A stretch of DNA of 6,120 nucleotides, taken from Deltaproteobacteria bacterium RIFOXYD12_FULL_50_9. Its GTDB lineage: Bacteria > Desulfobacterota > Desulfobulbia > Desulfobulbales > CALZHT01. Under the pieces are notes generated by a model that searched no databases, was not told where the DNA came from, and saw only the letters and a program-made list of their open reading frames with translations. Every line of letters starts with the position of its first letter. Positions within the stretch are counted from its first letter, which is position 1. Shown here in pieces: positions 1-4,555 of the stretch. Made by a program: the position numbers and the translations under genes. The DNA is taken from assembly GCA_001799225.1 (NCBI GenBank), contig MGTA01000022.1, positions 10,533 to 16,652 of the forward strand. The letters are read 5' to 3'.

Positions 1-885
1 TCCCAGCACCACATTTATCAGTCTGGCGACCGGGATCTCCTGGACCGGCGGCGGACTGAGGGGTGCTAATAGTTTGATGGCCTGATTGACCGGGAGCGCC
101 AAGATAAGGTGCCGGCCGATGTACGGCCCGCCCTCTCCGGAAACTTCCCAGAGTTCGTCTTTCTTGCTGATCCCTTTGACCTCCGCCCCAGGATAAATTT
201 TTTTCCCTTTGCCAAGCTCGGCGATCAACTGCTCCATACCAGCCGAGAAATTAAGCATGGCCGGCAATTGACCTCGCTCTGTGGCAGCCTTTTTCTTTTT
301 TTTGATAAGTCCTTTCAGGATTGAGCCGTTTTCTTTTTCCAGCAACCTGACGCCGGGCATGACCGCGTCGATATCAAGCCGTGCCATGTCGCCGGCAAAG
401 GTGCCGGTCACTGCGGCATCGACCAGAGGCAAGATGCCGGTGCCAAAACGGTGGGCCGCCCATGCGGCAATGGTCAAGGGGCCGGGGCGAGGTTTGATCC
501 ACAGGTCGCCGAGCAGGCGGAACTTTTGCAACATGCTTAAGAGTGGGGTCGACAGCAGCTTCTGCGGGCTTTGCGGCAGCGGCACCAGTCTGCCGTTATG
601 GCAGACAAAGCGGAGAAAATCGCCGAGCGGCGCTCGTTGCGCCTGCTGATCAAGCCCCAGATCGACCAGCAGTTCCCGGCTCTCCGGGGTGTTGTCGAGA
701 AAGCCATGCGGCCCCCATTCGGCCTGGAAGCCTTGATCCGTAAAGGTCTGGATGGCGCCGCCCGGCCTGGTCTCTTTTTCAAGCAGAATGACATCAATCT
801 CAGGGCGTACTCTGGTCAGAAAATGGGCGACGCTTAAACCGGAGAGGCCGCTGCCGATAATGATTATGTCGTGTTGTGTCGTCAT
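1..885 (-). CDS. Protoporphyrinogen oxidase, HemY type (N-terminal part, runs off window)
   Basis: This is an FAD-dependent flavoenzyme that oxidises protoporphyrinogen IX to protoporphyrin IX, the penultimate haem step. In this family it is usually membrane-associated. The 295 visible residues begin with a dinucleotide-binding strand (IIIIGSGLSG, residues 7-16). Glu36 ends the second strand for the FAD ribose, followed by RPGG (40-43). Family-typical EWGPHGF (56-62) and TGTFAGD (160-166) follow, then GSILKGL near residue 190, a lysine run and an FSAGMEQL segment. These blocks and their order separate it from general amine oxidases, which remain the main alternative. Family members are about 450-480 residues, so roughly the last third lies beyond position 1. 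The start is set by an in-frame TAA seven codons upstream. The Shine-Dalgarno is weak (AGG/AAGAG), and a 13-base palindrome (889-901) lies just before the start. It is divergent from the flavodoxin-like gene. The symbol is left blank because hemG and hemY are both used for this type. Confidence 0.88.
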   Translation of the reverse strand, partial: MTTQHDIIIIGSGLSGLSVAHFLTRVRPEIDVILLEKETRPGGAIQTFTDQGFQAEWGPHGFLDNTPESRELLVDLGLDQQAQRAPLGDFLRFVCHNGRLVPLPQSPQKLLSTPLLSMLQKFRLLGDLWIKPRPGPLTIAAWAAHRFGTGILPLVDAAVTGTFAGDMARLDIDAVMPGVRLLEKENGSILKGLIKKKKKAATERGQLPAMLNFSAGMEQLIAELGKGKKIYPGAEVKGISKKDELWEVSGEGGPYIGRHLILALPVNQAIKLLAPLSPPPVQEIPVARLINVVLG

Positions 886-888
886 GTC

Positions 889-901
889 GTAAGACTCTTA
901 C
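889..901. repeat. Short palindrome upstream of the protoporphyrinogen oxidase start
   Basis: GTAAGA-C-TCTTAC is a perfect 6-bp inverted repeat around a single base. It ends 3 bases before the ATG of the minus-strand oxidase gene and overlaps where its ribosome binding site should be. It could be a small operator or an RNA structure affecting translation, or chance. The sequence shows only the symmetry. Confidence 0.3.
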
Positions 902-938
902 CTGCTCGTGTGGAGGAATTTTTAAAAACATCATTGAA

Positions 939-990
939 TGATTCGTCACTTGACAGTACCCTTGGCTCAAGTGTACCTGATTCGTAACTT
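939..990. promoter_or_regulatory. Repeat-rich divergent control region between oxidase and flavodoxin-like genes
   Basis: TGATTCGTcACTT (939-951) recurs as TGATTCGTaACTT (978-990), a 13-base direct repeat with one mismatch and a 39-base period. Between and overlapping them lies the inverted repeat CACTTGA (947-953) / TCAAGTG (967-973). A consensus -35-like TTGACA (950-955, plus strand) has no convincing -10 at 17 bases. For the minus-strand oxidase, TTGTCG (997-992) with TACACT (975-970) at 16 bases is a weak promoter candidate lying inside the repeats. This layout would suit a regulator binding between two divergent genes, but no binding protein can be named. Confidence 0.3.
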
Positions 991-1032
991 TCGACAAATA
1001 AAAATAGTAACGGTTCAGGTAGACTCTTTTCA

Positions 1033-1048
1033 CTCCTCCCTTGAGGAG
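1033..1048 (+). promoter_or_regulatory. Leader hairpin CTCCTC-CCTT-GAGGAG before flavodoxin-like gene
   Basis: A 6-bp perfect stem with a CCTT loop lies about 40 bases before the ATG at 1089. One arm is a strong Shine-Dalgarno-like GAGGAG and the other is its complement. The real ribosome binding site of the gene is AGGAG at 1074-1078. The CTCCTC arm could in principle also pair with that site, giving two alternative structures. A direct repeat of TAGGCTG (1051 and 1065) lies between. Whether this RNA segment is regulatory is inference. Confidence 0.25.
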
Positions 1049-1088
1049 GATAGGCTGTAGACAGTTAGGCTGCAGGAGAAAATTATGC

Positions 1089-1784
1089 ATGGTTGAATCC
1101 GTTCATGCCTCAAAGGTTTTGATTATTTTTTTCTCATTAAGCGGCCAGACAAAGGGGCTGCTTGAGAATCTCGCTGATGGCTTAAAAGAGAGCGGCGCCA
1201 TGGTGGCCTGGGAGCGGCTTGAGCCGGAGGTCCGATTACGGTTTCCGCTTGGATCTTTTGCTAAGACCATTCTAATGATGCTTACCACCTTTTTTCGGCA
1301 GCGGGTACCGATCAAGCCTTTGTCGGTCAGCAGGACTGCCGGGTTCGACCTGTGTATTCTGGCCGGTCCGACCTGGTCCTATAACCCGAGCGGCCCGGTT
1401 CTAGCCTTTCTCGATCGGGACGGCAATCCCCTCCTGCAGGGTAGAACGGTACTGCCGCTCATCTCTTGCCGGGGATACTGGCGTCTGCACTGGTTCGGGC
1501 TGCGGCGGCTGCTTAAGAAGTGCGGCGCTGCCGTGCCCAACTGTCTGGTTTTTTCGCATCCCCATAGAGAGCCGTGGCGGACCTTGGGTGTCTTCCTGCA
1601 GATCGCAGGGAAACCCCTCAGCCGTTCAACCTTCTGGGGCAGGTTTTACAAACGGTACGGTCATTCAGAGCGGCAGTTTGAGGAAGCCCGCAAGCTGGGG
1701 GTGGAGCTGGGCCAAGCCCTGGCTGCCGGTACTCCTCTTGAAACGCTCAACCTGAGAAACAAAATCGCACTGAATTTGCATTAA
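1089..1784 (+). CDS. Flavodoxin-like fold protein, probable FMN-binding oxidoreductase
   Basis: The 231-residue protein opens with a flavodoxin beta strand and phosphate loop (KVLIIFF, then SLSGQT at residues 16-21), the usual place for FMN phosphate contacts. A second flavin-side loop is likely at GPTWSYNPSG (93-102) and a third at SCRGYW (126-131). It is longer than classical electron-transfer flavodoxins (about 140-180 residues), with a basic, aromatic-rich C-terminal part (about 155-210). It may therefore be an enzyme or a membrane-surface protein rather than a simple carrier. No transmembrane segment is obvious. I chose ATG at 1089 because AGGAG (1074-1078) lies 10 bases upstream and the flavodoxin fold begins right after it. 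The frame also opens upstream at TTG 1041, which would add 16 unlikely residues. An out-of-frame ATG at 1085 reads only three codons. It is divergent from protoporphyrinogen oxidase, so a redox link is possible but unproven. Confidence 0.75.
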   Translation: MVESVHASKVLIIFFSLSGQTKGLLENLADGLKESGAMVAWERLEPEVRLRFPLGSFAKTILMMLTTFFRQRVPIKPLSVSRTAGFDLCILAGPTWSYNPSGPVLAFLDRDGNPLLQGRTVLPLISCRGYWRLHWFGLRRLLKKCGAAVPNCLVFSHPHREPWRTLGVFLQIAGKPLSRSTFWGRFYKRYGHSERQFEEARKLGVELGQALAAGTPLETLNLRNKIALNLH

Positions 1785-1813
1785 GATAAAAATGTATGGA
1801 GTAAAGATAGTTA

Positions 1814-1842
1814 TTGACGAAGTAGTCATTAAACCTTAACAT
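1814..1842 (+). promoter_or_regulatory. Predicted sigma-70 promoter of the toxin-antitoxin operon
   Basis: TTGACG (1814-1819, five of six consensus) is followed by an exact 17-base spacer and TAACAT (1837-1842, four of six). Transcription would start near 1849, inside the left arm of the palindrome at 1841-1877. A repressor on that palindrome would cover the start point and the end of the -10 box. Confidence 0.55.
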
Positions 1843-1877
1843 CAATAGTGTACGGAATCAATCCGTACACTATTGAT
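1841..1877. promoter_or_regulatory. Perfect 16-bp inverted repeat, likely autoregulatory operator of the TA operon
   Basis: ATCAATAGTGTACGGA (1841-1856) is repeated exactly in inverted form at 1862-1877, with a 5-base centre. It ends directly before the antitoxin Shine-Dalgarno (AAGGG, 1878-1882) and overlaps the predicted -10 and transcription start. Antitoxins with ribbon-helix-helix folds bind such symmetric sites upstream of their own operon, alone or as toxin-antitoxin complexes. Each arm holds a self-complementary GTAC. Transcribed, it would also form a strong hairpin next to the ribosome binding site, so translational control is an alternative. It is not a terminator, since no T-run follows. 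Confidence 0.65.
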
Positions 1878-1890
1878 AAGGGCAATAAAA

Positions 1891-2160
1891 ATGGCTACTG
1901 CGCGCTTCGATATGAGATTGGATGAGGGAGTTAAAGCAAAAGCAGAAAAAGCAGCTGCCTTGCTGGGATTAAAGAGCCTCTCTGATTATGTCGCAAAACT
2001 AATGGATGTCGATGCCACCCGGGTGATTGCTCAACATGAAGGACTCATGGTTGATGATGATGTTTTCGACCGTTTTATAAAGGCCTGCGAAGAGACAAGG
2101 AAACCCAATAAAGCTTTGCTGGATGCTGCAGCCTTCACCAGAGAGCAGAGTATTAAATGA
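1891..2160 (+). CDS. DUF1778/TacA-like ribbon-helix-helix antitoxin
   Basis: The 89-residue protein starts ATARFDMRLDEGVKAKAEKA, the typical N-terminus of DUF1778 antitoxins. A short strand (ARFDMRL) inserts into DNA and two helices follow (about 11-45, with the GLKSLSDYV turn). The C-terminal half (VIAQHEGLMVDDDVFDRFIKACEE, then NKALLDAA) matches the toxin-neutralising tail that wraps the GNAT toxin in TacA/KacA-type pairs. It should repress its own operon through the palindrome just upstream and block the toxin's acetyl-CoA or tRNA site. The start is ATG 1891, with AAGGG 8 bases upstream. An upstream TTG at 1873 lies inside the palindrome and would add six residues before the conserved start. 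The stop codon overlaps the toxin start as ATGA, indicating translational coupling. Full length with no visible defect. Confidence 0.92.
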   Translation: MATARFDMRLDEGVKAKAEKAAALLGLKSLSDYVAKLMDVDATRVIAQHEGLMVDDDVFDRFIKACEETRKPNKALLDAAAFTREQSIK

Positions 2161-2687
2161 GTTTGGATTACAATTTTGTAGAACTTGACAAAGCTGTCCA
2201 CGATCGGGCTGTTTTTGATTGTGGCGAGGTTGAGTTAAATACATTCATTAAAACTCAAGCAGCCAGGCATATGGAGGTAGGGATTAGTAGAACTATGGTC
2301 CTGCCGGCTTCCGTAACACCGAATGGCGGTAAATATTCCATCTGCGCATTCTATACGATTGCTCCCAGTTCCATTCTCCGGGAGACTCTGCCTGCCGCAA
2401 TTGCCAAAAAGTTGCCGCATTACCCCGTGCCGGTTTTCCTCCTTGCCCAGATGGCCGTGCATACAGAATGCCAGGGGCAAGGCTTGGGAAAAGTCACCTT
2501 AATAAAAGCCCTCGAATATCTATGGGAAATTAATGCGTATATGCGAGCTGTTGCAGTTATCGTTGATTGCTTAAACACCAGGGCCGAACAGTTTTATGCA
2601 AAATACGGTTTTGAAGTTTTGTGTCATCACAACGGCAGAACCAGAATGTTCATCTCAATGAAAACCGTGGCGCAATTATTCTCATGA
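2157..2687 (+). CDS. TacT-like GNAT acetyltransferase toxin
   Basis: This 176-residue GNAT-fold protein is the toxin partner. TacT/KacT/AtaT-family toxins transfer acetyl from acetyl-CoA to the amino group of aminoacyl-tRNA and so stop translation. Visible family features are FDCGEVELNTFI (20-31), the SRT beta strand (44-46), a central AFYTIAP strand (64-70) and VPVFLLAQMAVH (91-102). The acetyl-CoA pyrophosphate loop is Q106-G-Q-G-L-G111 and the C-terminal block is FYAKYGFEVL (146-155). Tyr147 in FYxxxGF is the expected catalytic tyrosine. All core motifs are present and length is normal, so it is probably active. The start overlaps the antitoxin stop by ATGA, with only a weak Shine-Dalgarno (AGAG), so translation likely depends on the antitoxin gene. 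The exact tRNA target cannot be read from the sequence. The operon looks more A-rich than the flavodoxin-like gene to its left, consistent with acquisition. Confidence 0.92.
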   Translation: MSLDYNFVELDKAVHDRAVFDCGEVELNTFIKTQAARHMEVGISRTMVLPASVTPNGGKYSICAFYTIAPSSILRETLPAAIAKKLPHYPVPVFLLAQMAVHTECQGQGLGKVTLIKALEYLWEINAYMRAVAVIVDCLNTRAEQFYAKYGFEVLCHHNGRTRMFISMKTVAQLFS

Positions 2688-2776
2688 AATTTTAGACTAT
2701 GTAATGGGCGAGAGGGGATTGATCAGAGGGTAATGTGCTAGGTAGTTTGCAACCTTTTCAAATAAGTGCGCGAGCG

Positions 2777-2811
2777 ACAAAATATCTGATATGCAAAAAC
2801 AAAATATGTGA
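2777..2811. repeat. 13-base direct repeat pair, 22-base period, upstream of CAP gene
   Basis: ACAAAATATcTGA (2777-2789) recurs as ACAAAATATgTGA (2799-2811), one mismatch and about two helical turns apart. It lies 64-98 bases before the CAP protein start, a plausible place for paired regulator sites or promoter elements. No function is assigned. Confidence 0.3.
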
Positions 2812-2842
2812 GGGGGCACCCTTTCCCTTGTGCCTGCGGCGT

Positions 2843-2859
2843 CCAATAACTTATATTGG
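2843..2859 (+). promoter_or_regulatory. Small inverted repeat in the CAP gene leader
   Basis: CCAATA (2843-2848) and TATTGG (2854-2859) form a perfect 6-bp stem with a 5-base loop, ending 15 bases before the CAP ATG. The gene has no clear Shine-Dalgarno sequence, so this stem occupies the region where one would be sought. It may be an operator or an RNA structure, or chance in an AT-rich stretch. Confidence 0.2.
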
Positions 2860-2874
2860 GATAAAAAGTGAACC

Positions 2875-3405
2875 ATGAAACTTAAAACCATTACCATCCT
2901 ATTCGTTGCCACACTGACAGCCTTTCCCGCCTACGCCGGCAACTTCGACCCCAAAGCCTTTGTCACTGCACATAACAAATGGCGTTCCGAAGCCGGAGTG
3001 CCGGAGAAGCTCAGTTATTCGACAGCTCTTGCAGTGTCAGCCCAAGCCTGGGCTGACAATTTGAAAAAGACCAACCATTGCCAGATGCGCCACAGCAAAT
3101 CTGGTGGGAAATACGGTGAAAATCTTTTTTGGAGCAGTGCGATAAACTGGTCTGATGGCCGCAGAGAGCTCCAAAAAGTAACACCGAAACAAGTGGTGGA
3201 TAGTTGGGGCAGTGAATCGGCGGATTACGACTACACAAACAATAGTTGCAAGCCGGGCAAAATGTGCGGCCATTACACACAAATGGTCTGGCGCACCACC
3301 ACAACAGTCGGTTGTGGCATTGCAGTGTGCGAGGACACTCAGCAACAAGTGTGGGTGTGCCAATACCAGCCGGCTGGGAACTGGGTGGGCAACAAACCCT
3401 ACTGA
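2875..3405 (+). CDS. Secreted CAP-superfamily (SCP/PR-1-like) protein
   Basis: The 176-residue precursor has a Sec signal peptide: MKLK, a hydrophobic core and AYA|G with cleavage after residue 21. This leaves about 155 mature residues of a single CAP domain. CAP hallmarks run in order: AHNKWR (32-37), MRHS with His73, GENL with Glu82, SWGSE with Glu114, CGHYTQMVWR with His133, and VCQYQPAGNW (161-170). His73, Glu82, Glu114 and His133 would form the family's central cavity. Six cysteines (69, 125, 131, 147, 152, 162) match the three-disulfide pattern of plant PR-1, fitting export to an oxidising compartment. Bacterial CAP roles are poorly defined; sterol or lipid binding and protease-like activity are known only for some relatives. 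An in-frame TGA two codons upstream fixes the ATG. The Shine-Dalgarno is weak. It is probably its own transcription unit, 187 bases after the toxin gene. Confidence 0.9.
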   Translation: MKLKTITILFVATLTAFPAYAGNFDPKAFVTAHNKWRSEAGVPEKLSYSTALAVSAQAWADNLKKTNHCQMRHSKSGGKYGENLFWSSAINWSDGRRELQKVTPKQVVDSWGSESADYDYTNNSCKPGKMCGHYTQMVWRTTTTVGCGIAVCEDTQQQVWVCQYQPAGNWVGNKPY

Positions 3406-3571
3406 CCTTTGCGCATTACCGATAAAGGAAAAGGTTGCTAGTGGCACTTCCCCTATTTACCTTTGCCAATCCACATTATTGATCTTATCAGCCCCATGCC
3501 AAGAATTGCGCATTTCATTGCCCCTCAAGTGGTTATTGCGGCCAGCCCCCAGTCCTCTCCCTTGGATAATG
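3406..3571. other. Intergenic stretch between CAP gene and tRNA terminator
   Basis: I find no credible gene here on either strand, and no convincing terminator hairpin for the CAP gene. Long open frames crossing this stretch are extensions of other-frame readings of the CAP gene. Confidence 0.5.
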
Positions 3572-3603
3572 AAAAACCCGTATAGCAAGGAGCCATACGG
3601 GTT
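3572..3603 (-). terminator. Intrinsic terminator of the serine tRNA operon
   Basis: Read on the minus strand, AACCCGTAT (3603-3595) pairs with ATACGGGTT (3583-3575) around an 11-base loop, and the stem runs into a T5 tract (3576-3572). It lies 34 bases after the 3' end of the GCU serine tRNA and has the right polarity to end that operon. It could partly serve the converging CAP transcript, where an A-rich left flank but no T-run follows the stem. Confidence 0.8.
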
Positions 3604-3637
3604 AGTTGGACATTAACGAACGTCCCTCAATAAAAAC

Positions 3638-3731
3638 TGGCGGAGAGAGAGGGATTCGAACCCTCGGTAGAATTTTTGGTCCTACACTCGCTTAGCAGGC
3701 GAGCACCTTCGGCCTACTCGGTCATCTCTCC
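3638..3731 (-). tRNA. tRNA-Ser (anticodon GCU)
   Basis: The minus-strand transcript starts GGAGAGA and its acceptor strand closes perfectly with TCTCTCC. A discriminator G and an encoded CCA follow (3640-3638). The anticodon loop reads CTGCTAA within a CGCCT/GCG-type stem, giving GCU for AGC/AGU codons. The T arm carries GGTTCGAATCC. The long variable arm between anticodon and T arms (GTAGGACC...TCTAC region) and the length of 91 bases without CCA mark a class II serine tRNA. It is second in a tandem pair, 36 bases after the UGA serine tRNA. Its 3' end faces the CAP and TA genes, the side where tRNA-targeted integration would leave a junction. Confidence 0.96.
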
Positions 3732-3767
3732 GAAAATTTTGGCAGCCGAAACCTGATCTCTTTTATT

Positions 3768-3853
3768 TGGCGGAGGGAGTAGGATTCGAACCCACGGAAC
3801 TTTCGTTCAACGGTTTTCAAGACCGCCGCCTTCAACCACTCGGCCATCCCTCC
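3768..3853 (-). tRNA. tRNA-Ser (anticodon UGA)
   Basis: Transcribed on the minus strand, it opens GGAGGGA and closes with TCCCTCC, discriminator G and encoded CCA (3770-3768). The anticodon loop CTTGAAA gives UGA, reading UCN codons, mainly UCA. The stem is GGCGGT/ACCG-like, and a long variable arm (TTGAACGAAAGTTCC region) and the TTCGAAT T loop confirm class II serine identity. It is the promoter-proximal member of the pair, about 10 bases after the predicted transcription start. Confidence 0.96.
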
Positions 3854-3870
3854 AGAATGATGCGTTAGCT

Positions 3871-3899
3871 TATCTACCATTTAAGACCGCGCGTGTCAA
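3871..3899 (-). promoter_or_regulatory. Promoter of the serine tRNA operon
   Basis: On the minus strand a perfect TTGACA (3899-3894) is separated by exactly 17 bases from TAGATA (3876-3871). The start would fall near 3864, giving a leader of about 10 bases before the first tRNA. A GC-rich CGCGCG directly after the -35 lies within the spacer. The consensus -35 and short leader fit a strong stable-RNA promoter. Confidence 0.7.
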
Positions 3900-4005
3900 C
3901 AAGGATGGTCGTAAAGATGGGACGCAACTCCAGTCCAGCGCAAGAAAAAACCTGAAAAATCATTAGAAAAATGCATGAGAATGATCAGCCGGGATGATTG
4001 CCGCG

Positions 4006-4461
4006 TTATCCGACCACCAGAACAGCAAACCCCCGGCTGTTACGGACCATGGTGTTCGAGATGCTGCCGAAGAGGAACTCCTCGGCCTTGGAGACGCCAC
4101 GCTTGCCGACCACCACAGTGCCGTACTCGCCATCGGCCTGCACCTGCAGAATGGTCTTGCTGATGGTTTCGCTGGTCGCCATCCGACAGATAGAGGTTAT
4201 CTGTTCGGCCGGGATGCCGTAACTGGCGAGAATATCGTGTGACCGCGCCAGGATTTGTTGCCCTGCTGCATCACGTTGCAGTTGGTAGTCCCGCACATCC
4301 AGACCATTTTGCACTTGGGCCGCTGACGGTTCGGGGTAGATATACAGAAGAGAGATTTGTAATCCGGCAGGGCTGCTGATAACCTCACCCACGTAACGAA
4401 GCGCCTGTTCAGCAGTCGCGGTTTCATCAACCGCTACTAATATTTTTTTCCAGTTCGCCAT
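4006..4461 (-). CDS. Universal stress protein (UspA family, ATP-binding type)
   Basis: The 151-residue cytoplasmic protein covers a single Usp domain. It starts KKILVAVDETATAEQALRY (about 5-23), where the VAVD strand end contributes the adenine-site aspartate (Asp12). It finishes with G119-x2-G122-x9-G132-S133 inside VVVGKRGVSKAEEFLFGS, the pattern for ribose and phosphate binding in ATP-binding members. Usp proteins help cells survive starvation, oxidants or energy stress, often as dimers, but the partner and trigger are unknown here. I chose ATG 4461. GAGGG (4470-4466) precedes it, homology begins there, and a promoter candidate (4483-4511) would start transcription near 4476, downstream of the alternative GTG at 4494. 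It is co-directional with the reductase gene 94 bases upstream and may be read from that transcript as well. Confidence 0.9.
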   Translation of the reverse strand: MANWKKILVAVDETATAEQALRYVGEVISSPAGLQISLLYIYPEPSAAQVQNGLDVRDYQLQRDAAGQQILARSHDILASYGIPAEQITSICRMATSETISKTILQVQADGEYGTVVVGKRGVSKAEEFLFGSISNTMVRNSRGFAVLVVG

Positions 4462-4482
4462 ATATCCCTCGCCATCCGTGCT

Positions 4483-4511
4483 ATTCTGAAGCACAATTCC
4501 GGAATAATCAA
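4483..4511 (-). promoter_or_regulatory. Candidate promoter of the universal stress protein gene
   Basis: TTGATT (4511-4506) and CAGAAT (4488-4483) are spaced by 17 bases, each matching four of six consensus positions. The start would be near 4476, with a 15-base leader that holds the Shine-Dalgarno. A perfect 10-base palindrome ATTCCGGAAT (4496-4505) lies in the spacer and could bind a regulator. Confidence 0.4.
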
Positions 4512-4555
4512 CTAGCTATTGCAGCGATTTTGCCAATATAGCCGGGCCGTAAGAT

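Noticed and set aside
281..837. Plus-strand open frames of 66-122 codons across the left region
   Set aside because: They lie antisense to the protoporphyrinogen oxidase gene, whose minus-strand translation matches family motifs throughout. They have arginine- and serine-rich composition and no recognisable domains.
1841..1877. Palindrome as an intrinsic terminator of the flavodoxin-like gene
   Set aside because: No T-run follows on either strand, and the stem abuts the antitoxin ribosome binding site. An operator role explains it better.
3011..3616. Open frames overlapping the CAP gene on both strands
   Set aside because: Out-of-frame readings of a gene with signal peptide and full CAP motifs. 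One also runs into the tRNA terminator.
3641..3853. The two tRNA genes as a repeat or attachment-site duplication
   Set aside because: The similarity (GGATTCGAACCC and acceptor ends) is explained by both being class II serine tRNAs with different anticodons.
3975..4242. Plus-strand frames opposite the universal stress protein
   Set aside because: The antisense gene has the complete Usp ATP-binding pattern and a ribosome binding site. These frames have neither.
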